64,000 bases of DNA from Agelaius tricolor (lineage: Eukaryota; Chordata; Aves; Passeriformes; Icteridae): the NCBI GenBank assembly GCA_023055355.1, contig JALJCS010000001.1:95589381-95653380 (forward strand), given 5' to 3'. Positions 29,201 through 36,170 of the stretch are shown here, one piece after another (position 1 is the stretch's first letter; every line of letters starts with the position of its first letter). The translations under genes were made by a program, and so were the position numbers. The notes beneath the pieces were generated by a model. That model did not search any database. It saw only the letters and a program-made list of their open reading frames with translations, and was not told where the DNA came from.

Positions 29201-30143
29201 GCTGCTGCTTGCTGTATGCCAGAATAACATCTTTGACAACTTATGAAACCTACCTGTCTGTTGCTTGTTTCCAACATGTCTGAATTGGGGCATATACCTT
29301 TTTTTTATGTGTAATCTTGTTGGATCTGTAACTGCAGTTATAAATACCAAAGTTTTATAATAATTTTTCTTCTGTTTTGCTGTAGTTTTTGGTGTTCCTG
29401 AAGCACCAGCTGTAACTCGGTTTGTTACGAGGAACAGCACGACAAAATGACATGTACTGTATATTGCCGCTGGTGATAGTTATGTCTACACTTACTTTCC
29501 CATTCTCACAGAAAATTAGCATACACCAAACCCATCTCTTCATCTTACCTGCTCCATGTCTTCTATTAATTATGCAGTTTAAAATAAAGCCCAGTGCTTA
29601 GATTTACTGAAGTAGCTGTAAAATAGTAATTTTATTTGATTTTCTTGATTTTGTTTGGTTTTTTTAAATAGTTTTATCATGATTTGTCCCTTGCCTAATT
29701 TATGACTCTTTCTGCACTGTTTTGTGTATTATAAATACAAAACCTTTCAAGGTGAATTTAAAACCTTTTATTATTTTACTGCCAAAAAAGCATTCATGAG
29801 CAAAACTGAGAATTACCCCCAGTGAACTAATTATTTATATATTTATTATATGAAAATAAGGTTGAACTAACATTATGTAGCCAGACTAACTTTCATTGCA
29901 TATGTGGATTCAAAGACATGCGATAACTATTATGTTCAATCGGACAACTATTTTCAACCAGAACCATACGTGCCTGAAAGTGGACCCTATCAGCCTGAAG
30001 GTGAACCCTTTATAGTACCTATGGAGTCAGAAAGGAGAGAGGACGAATATGAGGACTATGGAGTTGAAATGCATTCACCAGAATACCCTGAGCACATGCG
30101 CTGGAAAAGATCACTGTCAAGAAATGCAAAAACAAAACCATAA
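2250..30143 (+). CDS. COL14A1: Collagen alpha-1(XIV) chain, 3' part (19 exons to the stop codon)
   Basis: Collagen XIV is a secreted FACIT collagen that binds fibrillar collagen surfaces and affects fibril spacing. The coding join is 2250-2288, 2383-2521, 4625-4767, 5141-5250, 10130-10279, 10668-10745, 11347-11433, 12339-12392, 12901-12996, 14446-14499, 15433-15486, 16697-16750, 17851-17922, 23258-23293, 23400-23466, 25047-25235, 26278-26346, 27382-27552, 29962-30143. All phases agree and give 613 residues (numbered from the first whole codon). TSPN domain spans about 14-214, hinge 215-239, COL2 240-388, NC2 391-434, COL1 435-535, NC1 536-613. N-glycosylation sequons fall at N21 and N172. The FACIT cysteine pair is C537 and C542. 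The wording matches collagen XIV rather than XII, for example [11 protein letters not shown] and [15 protein letters not shown]. The 5' exons (fibronectin III and VWA domains) lie upstream of the window. Exon borders come from GT/AG sites and family memory, not from a transcript. Confidence 0.96.
2383..2521 (+). CDS. COL14A1: COL14A1 exon: start of TSPN domain
   Basis: Encodes the N-terminal strands of the TSPN (thrombospondin N-terminal-like, laminin-G fold) domain, beginning [19 protein letters not shown] and ending in FVSQPI plus two bases of an arginine codon. The sequon NLT at residue 21 may carry an N-glycan. The preceding intron is only 94 bp. The donor is GTAAGT. The acceptor is a short pyrimidine stretch followed by TTAAAG, somewhat weak but required by the phase. 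Confidence 0.93.
2522..4624 (+). other. COL14A1 intron (2.1 kb)
   Basis: AT-rich, with no repeat, RNA or exon that I can recognise. Short open frames on both strands have no collagen-like content. Confidence 0.6.
4625..4767 (+). CDS. COL14A1: COL14A1 exon: TSPN domain, second part
   Basis: Encodes [20 protein letters not shown] and onward to [11 protein letters not shown]. The -LLFRLLP- and -FAIWQI- segments are core beta strands of the TSPN fold. The exon starts with one base that completes Arg and ends with one base that begins Pro. Acceptor is CTTACCAG and donor is GTAAGG. Confidence 0.95.
4768..5140 (+). other. COL14A1 intron (373 bp)
   Basis: AT-rich sequence between TSPN exons; nothing else seen. 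Confidence 0.6.
5141..5250 (+). CDS. COL14A1: COL14A1 exon: TSPN domain, third part
   Basis: Encodes [20 protein letters not shown] through KIFYGSFHK, matching the collagen XIV TSPN domain. It begins with two bases completing a proline codon and ends on a whole codon before GTAAAG. The acceptor is a good TTTATTGCAG. A 4.9-kb intron follows, the second longest in the window. Confidence 0.95.
5251..10129 (+). other. COL14A1 intron (4.9 kb)
   Basis: Mostly unique AT-rich sequence. It has a run of about 16 T at 6653-6668, a run of 17 A at 7114-7130, and the palindrome listed separately. No transposon is recognisable. Confidence 0.6.
9453..9482. repeat. 30-bp perfect palindrome centred on TAATTAATTA
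   Basis: The left half begins ATTTCCAGTAATTAA and the right half is its exact reverse complement, with no loop. It is followed at once by another ATTAATTAATTAAT run up to 9495. It contains several TAATTA homeodomain core motifs. Confidence 0.9.
10130..10279 (+). CDS. COL14A1: COL14A1 exon: TSPN domain, fourth part
   Basis: Fifty whole codons, from [16 protein letters not shown] to [11 protein letters not shown]159 in YIDC is expected to pair with the cysteine of FDIVC in the next exon, as in other TSPN domains. The sequon NIT lies at residue 172. Borders are TTTTTTCAG and GTAAGC. Confidence 0.95.
10280..10667 (+). other. COL14A1 intron (388 bp)
   Basis: Nothing recognisable apart from splice signals. 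Confidence 0.6.
10668..10745 (+). CDS. COL14A1: COL14A1 exon: end of TSPN domain
   Basis: Twenty-six whole codons reading [18 protein letters not shown] and then RCCDLPSM. It holds the second TSPN cysteine (C203) and the adjacent pair C213-C214 typical of the FACIT hinge. The last residue, Met, sits where I recall Arg in the human chain, a one-base codon change. Donor is GTAAGT. Read-through into the intron stays open for some 170 bases but shows no family similarity. Confidence 0.95.
10746..11346 (+). other. COL14A1 intron (601 bp)
   Basis: Includes an ATTT-rich stretch near 11020-11040. The frame of the preceding exon remains open to 10916 but the translation is not collagen-like. Confidence 0.6.
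11347..11433 (+). CDS. COL14A1: COL14A1 exon: cysteine-rich hinge and start of COL2
   Basis: Twenty-nine codons: [20 protein letters not shown] followed by the first Gly-X-Y triplets GPPGPPGPA. The three cysteines (225, 232, 234) belong to the short NC segment between TSPN and the triple helix. The acceptor is ATTTTCAG and the donor is GTAAGT. Confidence 0.95.
11434..12338 (+). other. COL14A1 intron (905 bp)
   Basis: Holds one copy of the 55-bp sequence found again near 18.9 kb and an (ATTA)n run at about 11890-11911. Nothing else recognised. Confidence 0.6.
11704..11758 (+). repeat. 55-bp intronic repeat, copy 1
   Basis: It contains CACAAGGGAGCTTTAAATTG and matches the segment at 18881-18935 at 53 of 55 positions. 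Similarity stops sharply at both ends. I do not recognise a family. Confidence 0.85.
12339..12392 (+). CDS. COL14A1: COL14A1 exon: COL2 triple helix, 54 nt
   Basis: Six Gly-X-Y triplets, starting [13 protein letters not shown]. The 54-nt length with whole codons beginning in Gly is the classic collagen exon unit. Borders are CAATTTAG and GTAAGT. Confidence 0.95.
12393..12900 (+). other. COL14A1 intron (508 bp)
   Basis: Nothing recognisable besides splice signals. Confidence 0.6.
12901..12996 (+). CDS. COL14A1: COL14A1 exon: COL2 triple helix with an interruption, 96 nt
   Basis: Thirty-two codons starting [15 protein letters not shown] and ending [11 protein letters not shown]. The run GLS-IP-GEP has two extra residues between glycines, a break in the Gly-X-Y register that collagen XIV is known to carry. 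Acceptor is CTGCTTTAAG and donor is GTGAGT. Confidence 0.95.
12997..14445 (+). other. COL14A1 intron (1.45 kb)
   Basis: A near-exact short repeat of the donor region (CCCTTTTGAGT twice, about 16 bases apart) follows the exon. The rest is AT-rich with nothing recognisable. Confidence 0.55.
14446..14499 (+). CDS. COL14A1: COL14A1 exon: COL2 triple helix, 54 nt
   Basis: Encodes [18 protein letters not shown], six triplets in register. It resumes the collagen repeat after the break in the previous exon. Borders are AAATTATAG and GTAAGT. Confidence 0.95.
14500..15432 (+). other. COL14A1 intron (933 bp)
   Basis: Holds a possible old CR1/L3 relic (separate entry). Otherwise nothing recognised. Confidence 0.55.
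14700..14830 (-). mobile_element. Possible ancient CR1/L3-type relic
   Basis: The stretch with GGTCAAGCCAAATGCCCATC, then TGAATGAACAATAACAGACC and a CATTCGATTAGG/CAATTCCCC region resembles the eroded 3' end of amniote L3/CR1 elements, read here in reverse. Identity is low and the call rests on word order only. Confidence 0.3.
15433..15486 (+). CDS. COL14A1: COL14A1 exon: COL2 triple helix, 54 nt
   Basis: Encodes [18 protein letters not shown], six triplets. A long pyrimidine tract precedes CTCCAG. Donor is GTAAGG. Confidence 0.95.
15487..16696 (+). other. COL14A1 intron (1.2 kb)
   Basis: A less AT-rich patch lies at about 15660-15850, without recognisable repeat or exon features. Confidence 0.55.
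16697..16750 (+). CDS. COL14A1: COL14A1 exon: COL2 triple helix, 54 nt
   Basis: Encodes [18 protein letters not shown], six triplets. Acceptor is TTTGAATAG and donor is GTAAAT. Confidence 0.95.
16751..17850 (+). other. COL14A1 intron (1.1 kb)
   Basis: No recognisable element; short open frames on both strands have no family signature. Confidence 0.55.
17851..17922 (+). CDS. COL14A1: COL14A1 exon: COL2 triple helix, 72 nt
   Basis: Eight triplets starting [19 protein letters not shown] and ending DRGTP. Acceptor is CTGTTGCAG and donor is GTAAGA. The longest intron in the window (5.3 kb) follows. Confidence 0.95.
18881..18935 (+). repeat. 55-bp intronic repeat, copy 2
   Basis: Second copy, same orientation, 7.2 kb from copy 1 in a different intron. 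The two differences are T/G after AGCACAAAGT and C/T in the middle of GCTTTG-TCACA. Confidence 0.85.
20853..20888 (+). repeat. 20-bp tandem repeat with two ATGCAAAT octamers
   Basis: GATGCAAATAGTAACT occurs twice, 20 bases apart, separated by CAAT. Each unit has a perfect POU/Oct octamer (20854-20861 and 20874-20881). Confidence 0.8.
22823..22865 (+). repeat. 25-bp imperfect tandem duplication
   Basis: CTTAAAATTAAACAGTC is repeated with a period of 25 bases, separated by CTATAAAA. It is a short local duplication with no other sign of function. Confidence 0.75.
23258..23293 (+). CDS. COL14A1: COL14A1 exon: end of COL2, 36 nt
   Basis: Four triplets, [12 protein letters not shown]. This very short exon is too small to appear as an open reading frame of its own. 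It is supported by TATTTTAG and GTAAGT borders and by a perfect fit of frame and sequence between its neighbours. It is separated from the next exon by only 106 bp. Its final Arg joins Gly-Asp of the next exon to make an RGD tripeptide. Confidence 0.94.
23400..23466 (+). CDS. COL14A1: COL14A1 exon: NC2 domain, first part
   Basis: Encodes [20 protein letters not shown] and IN plus one base of a glycine codon. It leaves the Gly-X-Y pattern and forms the non-collagenous NC2 segment, which has one cysteine. In FACIT chains NC2 helps chain association. Borders are GATTATTTAG and GTAAAC. Confidence 0.95.
23467..25046 (+). other. COL14A1 intron (1.6 kb)
   Basis: AT-rich, nothing recognisable apart from splice signals. 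Confidence 0.55.
25047..25235 (+). CDS. COL14A1: COL14A1 exon: end of NC2 and first half of COL1
   Basis: Completes a glycine, then encodes [17 protein letters not shown] and about 13 Gly-X-Y triplets ending in GPPGER plus one base of Gly. The NQMLNQIP stretch is the last part of NC2. The donor is AGAG-GTGAAT. Reading through it would hit TAA after one more codon, so splicing here is required to reach the rest of COL1. Confidence 0.95.
25236..26277 (+). other. COL14A1 intron (1.0 kb)
   Basis: An in-frame TAA follows the donor at once. Nothing else recognised. Confidence 0.55.
26278..26346 (+). CDS. COL14A1: COL14A1 exon: COL1 triple helix, 69 nt
   Basis: Completes a glycine, then encodes [20 protein letters not shown] and PP plus one base. 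The GER-GT-GSQ step lacks one residue, a break in the triple helix at the place where collagen XIV has one. Acceptor is TATTCTGTAG and donor is GTAAAT. Confidence 0.95.
26347..27381 (+). other. COL14A1 intron (1.0 kb)
   Basis: AT-rich. The open frame at 26856-27146 has no recognisable similarity. Confidence 0.55.
27382..27552 (+). CDS. COL14A1: COL14A1 exon: end of COL1 and FACIT cysteine motif
   Basis: Encodes the last COL1 triplets, with a two-residue break GES-RT-GPP, and then [19 protein letters not shown]. The two cysteines with four residues between them at the COL1/NC1 border are the hallmark of FACIT collagens and form inter-chain bonds. The exon ends with one base of a split codon before GTAGGT. 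Confidence 0.96.
27553..29961 (+). other. COL14A1 last intron (2.4 kb)
   Basis: Holds a T-run near 27810-27826 and a short (TA)n near 28440. A shorter alternative NC1 exon could lie here, but I see no convincing candidate. Confidence 0.55.
29962..30143 (+). CDS. COL14A1: COL14A1 terminal coding exon: NC1 tail and stop
   Basis: With the acceptor CTATTTTCAACCAG the split codon becomes Glu and the tail reads [17 protein letters not shown], an acidic tyrosine-containing stretch (EDEYEDYG), then a basic end with RWKRSLSR, and TAA. Only this nearby AG gives the right phase; those at 29884 and 29915 do not. The tail agrees with the long NC1 form of chicken collagen XIV as I remember it. The open frame extends upstream of the acceptor to an ATG, which is not expected to be used. 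I did not find a shorter alternative last exon. Confidence 0.87.
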
Positions 30144-30440
30144 AAGATCTGTGTGTCTTGATTTGGTTTTTTTTTTGGTTGGTGGGTTTTTTTGTTTGTT
30201 CTTTTGCTTTGCTTGCATTTGCAGATACACACAGGGAGAGTGCATCATTCCTTTTGCAATATGGCATTCTTGCCTTTTCATATCAGACGCACCCCTGTTT
30301 TGTATCTTGCTTATGTGGGGATAGCAATGAGTGTACCCAAACACTTCATGTTGCTCTGGAAATGCTTGTAAAATACTGTTGCTTAGAGTGGTTGCATACA
30401 GATTAAGGTGTGCATTCAGTTATCCCAGTGCTGCCTTTTC

Positions 30441-30446
30441 ATTAAA
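30441..30446 (+). promoter_or_regulatory. Possible proximal poly(A) signal ATTAAA
   Basis: ATTAAA lies about 300 bases after the stop, with A-rich sequence starting some 22 bases downstream. It could give a short 3' UTR. The genomic A-run could also cause false internal priming in cDNA data. Confidence 0.4.
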
Positions 30447-31041
30447 ATAATGTAAAAACAAATACATTAAAAAAAAAAAAGAAAACCAAAAAACCAAAAC
30501 AAAAATAATTACAGAGCTGTTGCAAATTTTCTAAGGACTGTCTGCTTTAGCTCTACAGTTTTCTTCTTTTTCAAATGCATGTTTTCAGTTCAGTCAGATC
30601 ACAGGTCTGCAATATCTAGTTAAAAAGAACCAAAATTTTCCCTCTCCTTGCAGTATCATTTTAATTTTCTTCTATTCTGAGTTACAATCTGCGGAGCATA
30701 TACTGCTCTTATATGTCTCCTCTAAACACCACAAACATTAAGTAGCTGAAATCATTGTATCAACTGGATACAGTTTAATAATGCCTGAAATCTCCTTGTT
30801 TGTAGACACAGTTACATTTATGCCAAATTGCAGTCAATCCTGCAGAGATGGAATTGCATGTTTATGTTGTATATTTAGTATGGATTTTTTTTTCAGAATA
30901 CAATGTTTCTTAGTTACCAAAAGCAGTTGGAAATTGTTTGCAAGACTATGGATATAGAATTGCTGCTTTTATATTTTAACTGCAAATTGTGAATTTCACT
31001 GCCTTATATTATTTATTTCTGAAATGAAAGAGGCATTTTTC

Positions 31042-31047
31042 AATAAA
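31042..31047 (+). promoter_or_regulatory. Probable distal poly(A) signal AATAAA
   Basis: A canonical AATAAA is followed within 20-35 bases by a TGTGTC/TTCATTTTTT-type U/GU-rich element. This is the best end point for the COL14A1 transcript in the window. Confidence 0.65.
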
Positions 31048-31065
31048 ACTACTGAAAATGTATGT

Positions 31066-33194
31066 GTCTATTCATTTTTTGAAAGGCATTGTGGCACTGA
31101 CATATTTGTATTGTATTAGTGTTATTTACTCAATAATCTGGAAATGCCAGATATCAAAAATCAGTTAGAATGAGAATAGTTTAATAGATATTTGGGCTGT
31201 GGTGGCTAGAAGTGGAGGGATGAAAGCAGGAGATGCCTCCTCTGTCTGAGGTATGAATAACTTTTAGGAAATTCAGTCTGCAAGGCTTTTGGTGAGGAAA
31301 ATGAGATCGAATGTGAGGATTAATTGCTGTCTTTTGGGGGATTTCTGGTGGATGGATGCTGCAGGGAGAGAGACTTTCCACCTGAGGAGCTACTCGAACT
31401 GCAGAGAGTGCCTAGGGCTACCCAGGCTCTAAGTACTGGTGTGCTGTGAGCATTGTGGCAGCACTGACATTAGCAAATAGCTCACTTGAGGAAGCAAGGT
31501 GTGGTGTCTGCTGAGTTCCTTCCTTCTGGGACTGCAGGAGAGGTGGCTCCTCCCTCCTGGGAAGGTCATCATTCACACAAGCTCTGGCTACAGTGGTGGC
31601 TGTGATGGAGCTTTACCTGCAGAGCGTCAGAAGAGTGATTTGGGAGAGAACAGCAGTGGGCCTGGAGAGTTACTGACTGCGGAGGAAAGAGTGGACTGTG
31701 GTGATCCTTCTTTTCCATGGTATCTCAGCTGTCCTGATAAGTAGAAATGGCTCTTGCCATAGGACCTGGAGCAAAGCCTTTTGACATAATGGGGAAAGCT
31801 GGAGCTGTGTTTCTCATCACGCAAGACATCTGTCACAGAAGTGAAGCTAGATGTGTAGGCTGGCTTCCTGATCACTGAATCTGCACTGGAAGCTGCATGG
31901 CAAATTTTAGTGCCCACAAATGGAAATTACACAACTCCTTAGACTGGCTGACTCGTTATCAATGAAATGAAATACAAATAAATGGCATTTCAAAGAGTGG
32001 TCCTGATTGCATCCACATGTCTTTTAGTCTGCAAGAGACTAATTCTGGGTTGAACTGAGGAAGGAGAATAAAAGCTATTAATTCTTTATGCTTTTTTTCT
32101 AAGTGTTCAGAGTTGAGTATCAAAAACATGTTTCGCAGTTTCATGTTCAGTAAAGAAAGACGTGTCAGGCAGAAAAAGAAGAAGTAGAAATTTGGAGAAG
32201 TGATTAAAAGATTTATCTGAATTGTATTTAAAAATAATGACATCTTGCACTGATCTCGCATCTGTCTGTTTCTGGCATTGTCTCTACGACAAATTTAACT
32301 TGATGCCCGTGTCCTCATTTAAAAGATTCCTTTCTGTCCTTTAAACAAAAAAATTTACCTTTTTTTAAAACATATATTTTAAATCATCTTTTATTTCTTC
32401 ACAAAATACACCAAATGTCTGCCAAGGATGCCTTGACTTTTTTGGTGTTCTTTATTTGATATCAATCCTCATAGACATGCCACTATTTGATTATCTGGTG
32501 GCATAAATATTTAAACATTCAATGAAACCTGAGCTTATTTGTAGTCAATAGATTTTTAATGACAAAATTCTGCTCACAGATCTGTAGGGTAGATGCAAGC
32601 TCTAGGTTGTATGCTCCCTGTAGAATTGCAAAGTATGAGTTGTGACCATCTGTGTACTTGAGATAAGTGCTGATAAGCATTTATGTTTCATTTACAAATC
32701 CCCATAATCCCCAAAGCTGGTCAACACTTCTTTCACCTGTTTGACATGTGTCAGATTTTTGACTACATTTTGAAGCAAAAAGAACTTTCAATGGGCCATC
32801 CAGAATATGAAGAAAATACTTTAGATGTTTGGCCAGCTTATAAACTCGTGTTTACTGTTGGAGGCCAACAAAGAAGAAAACTTATCTCCAGGAATTCTCA
32901 GGGAAATGGCTCTAAGGAGGTGGTATAGGCTACTGATGACCCTTCTAGGAAAGCTGTTGCAAAGGCAAGCCAAAGAAATTCTGGAAAAATACAGATTCAA
33001 TGCAAATACAAACAAATTTCAGTTCCTGAATATTTCATATACAACTGAGCAGTTTATATAGTCCGGCAGATTGAAAGAAAGAAATTGTTTGAAAGCAGAA
33101 TTTTAATTGCATACACATTTCCTTTCATTTTGGCAAAAGCTGAGGATACAAACAAGCAGGTGGGAAGCGGCTGCTGCTTGCTTGGGATCAGTGT
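31066..33194. other. Intergenic sequence downstream of COL14A1
   Basis: No recognisable exon on either strand. A moderately GC-richer patch at about 31380-31760 has an open frame of 81 codons without family signature. Confidence 0.5.
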
Positions 33195-33608
33195 GGAGCC
33201 CTTGACAGGCTGAGGGAGTTGAGCCTGTTCAGCCTCGAGAAGAGAGGACTGGGAGGGGACCTCATCAAACTCTGTAAGTACCTGAAGGGAGGGCGCCAAG
33301 AGGATGTTTCCAGGCTCTTCTCAGTGGTGCCAAGCAACAGGACAAGAGGCAGTGGGCACAAACTGCTGTACAGGAAATTCCATCTGAATATGAGGAAGAA
33401 CTTTACTTGTGAATGAGCACTGGAACAGATTTCCCAGAGAGGGTGTGGAGTCTCCCTCACTGGACACATTCAAGAAACATCTGGATACAATTGTGTGCCA
33501 TACACTCTAGGATGACCCTGTTTGAGCAGGGAGGTGGGACCACATGACCCACTGTGATCCCTTTGAAATTTGCCCAGTCTGTGCCTCTGTGATTTTTGTG
33601 ATTCCGTG
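33195..33608 (+). mobile_element. CR1 LINE, 3' fragment (about 410 bp)
   Basis: Shows CR1 end wording in order: GTTCAGCCTCGAGAAGAGAG, GGACCTCATCAAACTCTG, GGAAATTCCATCTGAATATG, TTCCCAGAGAGGGTGTGGAG, and a tail of TGTGATTTTTGTGATTCCGTG-like units. 5' truncated, with several stops and frameshifts. Confidence 0.92.
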
Positions 33609-36100
33609 TTTGCAGAGAGGAGCATAACGAGGACAGTCTTTGTTCCACAATCCCCCTGCTCAGAGAGCAAGTGCTTTGTATTTCTGAGAGCATGGATAGC
33701 CAAACTGAAAAAAATACCCAATGTTACTGATTTATGGAGGCTAAATATTGTGGTAATGCATCTCTGCTGAAATCTTTGTGCAATAGTGGGCAAAAATGGA
33801 GCAAAGGAAAGGATGTAATAGTGCTGCCCTTCATTTTTACTTTTGCTGTGGTTTTGCAGTAATCTGTTGAATTCTCTAGTGCTGACTGCACAGAGAGACT
33901 TCTAAAAGAAGAAGATACAGGGAAAATAAATTATTTGACCAGACAAAAAGGGTTTCAAAAACAACACAAGCAGCTGATCTTTGTTCCCATTAAAGCCCCT
34001 CTTTGTAGTAAAAAAAATTAAAATACATGTATTAGTGATACATTGATCAACTTCTGCAGATCTTAAAGGCAATAATTCTTATTAGCAAGTTTCAAAAATA
34101 TATTCTTCTTTGGAAAATGCATTAAAGAAGGCACATAATCCCTGATGTTGTCCCTTGAGGTTAAGAAATGAAATAAAGTGTTGGCATTTTTTGACTGCAG
34201 CCCAGATCACAGCTATGAATGGGAAAAAATTATGGGAAGATGTTGCATTGTGAGAATAGAAGTTGTTTTCATGTCATTTTTTAGATAAGAATGAATACCT
34301 TGTCTATAATTTTATTTATTATGTACCATTGAACCTACTGATATGAAGGTAGTTGTATTTCTGGTCTTCAAAGTAGAAAAGATCATACCTTATATAACCT
34401 ATAGCCCTCAAGAAAACACAGCTTCTAATATAGGGTTTCTTTCCTTCAGTATCCTGCAGAATTCCTCACAGTTTTGCCTTGACCAACTAGTTAAAGAATG
34501 CTTACTGATCACTTTCACGTTCTGGAAAAGGACTTGAGGATTAAAATAAATTCTCTTGAATGTTTCTCCAGATCTGAATATTTCTTAGATGACACTCAGC
34601 TAAATAGAATACAACAGCGGTTTTGGTGCTAATACACTCTCGGCATCTGAAAAAAAATTGCTCAGTTGTATTTTCATTGATTTATGCTTAATATGTTTCC
34701 ACCTTTTTGTTTTTGCTATTCTGTGCAATCATTGAGCTAATTGTGATTGTTACACCTCCAAGAGTGATTGTGAAATTCTCTTGTATTCTCAACTATGTTT
34801 TTTCCACCAAATTTAGTGAGGTTGCATTTTTACCCCTGCTTTGAGTGAACAAATCTGTTCCCTAAGCTTGGAGATTTAGAAAGCCCTTAGTAATCAGAGA
34901 TTGTAATCAGTAATTGCTTTTTGATGAGGAAATGCAGCAAGACTGTATTGAGCTGTCACATAAGCACTGGCCTCAGTTTCATTTATGTGTCAGCTTTGTG
35001 GTTATGAATTTCTTCATCCTTGAGCACTCCTGTTTGTTTCTGAACTGTTTACAAAGAATAGTTTTGTGCACAGTTTGACTCCCCCGTCTGTCATTCCTCT
35101 AAAGGCAGTCCAGGATGTCTTGAGGTTTTTATTCATTACCACTATACATTTAATTTGTGAAGCTCATATTTATTACTTCCTGGGCTGATGCAAGCTACTC
35201 ATTGGATTTTCAAGAGTTCCTAAAGTTTTAAGAACATGACGTTTCTGGGTGCTTACTTTGAGACACCCATTGATCTCTGAGATTCAGAAAACAATATGTC
35301 CCTCATAACTTGGCCTCTTTAACCAGCTTGAGTTACTTTCCAAGTCACAACAAAGATTATTTCTATAATATTAAATATTGAACAAATCAATGCAAATGGG
35401 ACAGAGAAGAAATAAAAAAACTTTTTCTCATTTTCAGAGTGTGTTGTCCCTGTAAAGTTTTGAAGTTAAAAATACTGAGGGAGATGTATTTTCTTCCTTC
35501 ATCTATAATGAAAGGTGAAAGTCTTCAGATGCACAGGAAATACCAGAAAGAAGAAAACAAAAGCTGTCTCTTTTTCCATTAGAGAGGGAACATATCCAGG
35601 GCCTACTGTCATGAACTTCACCAGAATTAGAGGTCTCTGAGAAAGAAACAGAGCTCCAGCATCATGAAAAAAAAGCATTCTTGTCTGGAATAAGCAGAAG
35701 TATATAAAACTGATAAATACCTTGAGTCATATTGGTTTTGCAGCTGCCAAACTGAAAAAAAAGTTTATCAGTTTTAGTGCCCAGATGTTTATGCCTCATA
35801 GCAACCTCCACTGGAAAATTGCAACACTTTATTCAATGTTTGCAGCTTTGGGTTCCGTTCACGACAATGAACAGAGCAAAGCAATTAAAATTACTGTACA
35901 TTGTACAGGAGCATTTTTGTGTCTCATGTTATGCCAACATGTGATGCCTGGCACGGTATTCCTTCCCTTCTTCCATGCCCTCTTTCCTTCCTGAAGCTTA
36001 TGTGCCCTTCCCCATTCTAAGGACTCCTGCCTGTTTAACTCTGGGAAATGTGAAGGATAAGGGCATGTTACAGCTAGCTCATCTGAGGAGCACCAAGGGG

Positions 36101-36170
36101 TCCAGGGCCTGGAGAACCTGCTGATTGCAAGAGTTGGACTTGTTTAGCCTGGCAAAGTAAAGTCTGACAA
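36101..36170 (+). mobile_element. Possible CR1 scrap
   Basis: GGGCCTGGAGAACCTGCTG followed by GGACTTGTTTAGCCTGGCAA resembles the CR1 segment that encodes the LGLFSLEK region. It is short and diverged. Confidence 0.4.

Larger units (their letters stand above)
30144..31065 (+). other. COL14A1: COL14A1 3' untranslated region
   Basis: About 920 bp without further coding potential. It has a T/G-rich stretch soon after the stop and an A-rich stretch near 30470-30505. The end is set about 18 bases after the distal AATAAA and is an estimate. Confidence 0.7.

Noticed and set aside
29904..29961. ATG-started extension upstream of the NC1 exon
   Set aside because: The protein enters this region by splicing. 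The AG at 29961 gives the right phase; those at 29884 and 29915 do not.
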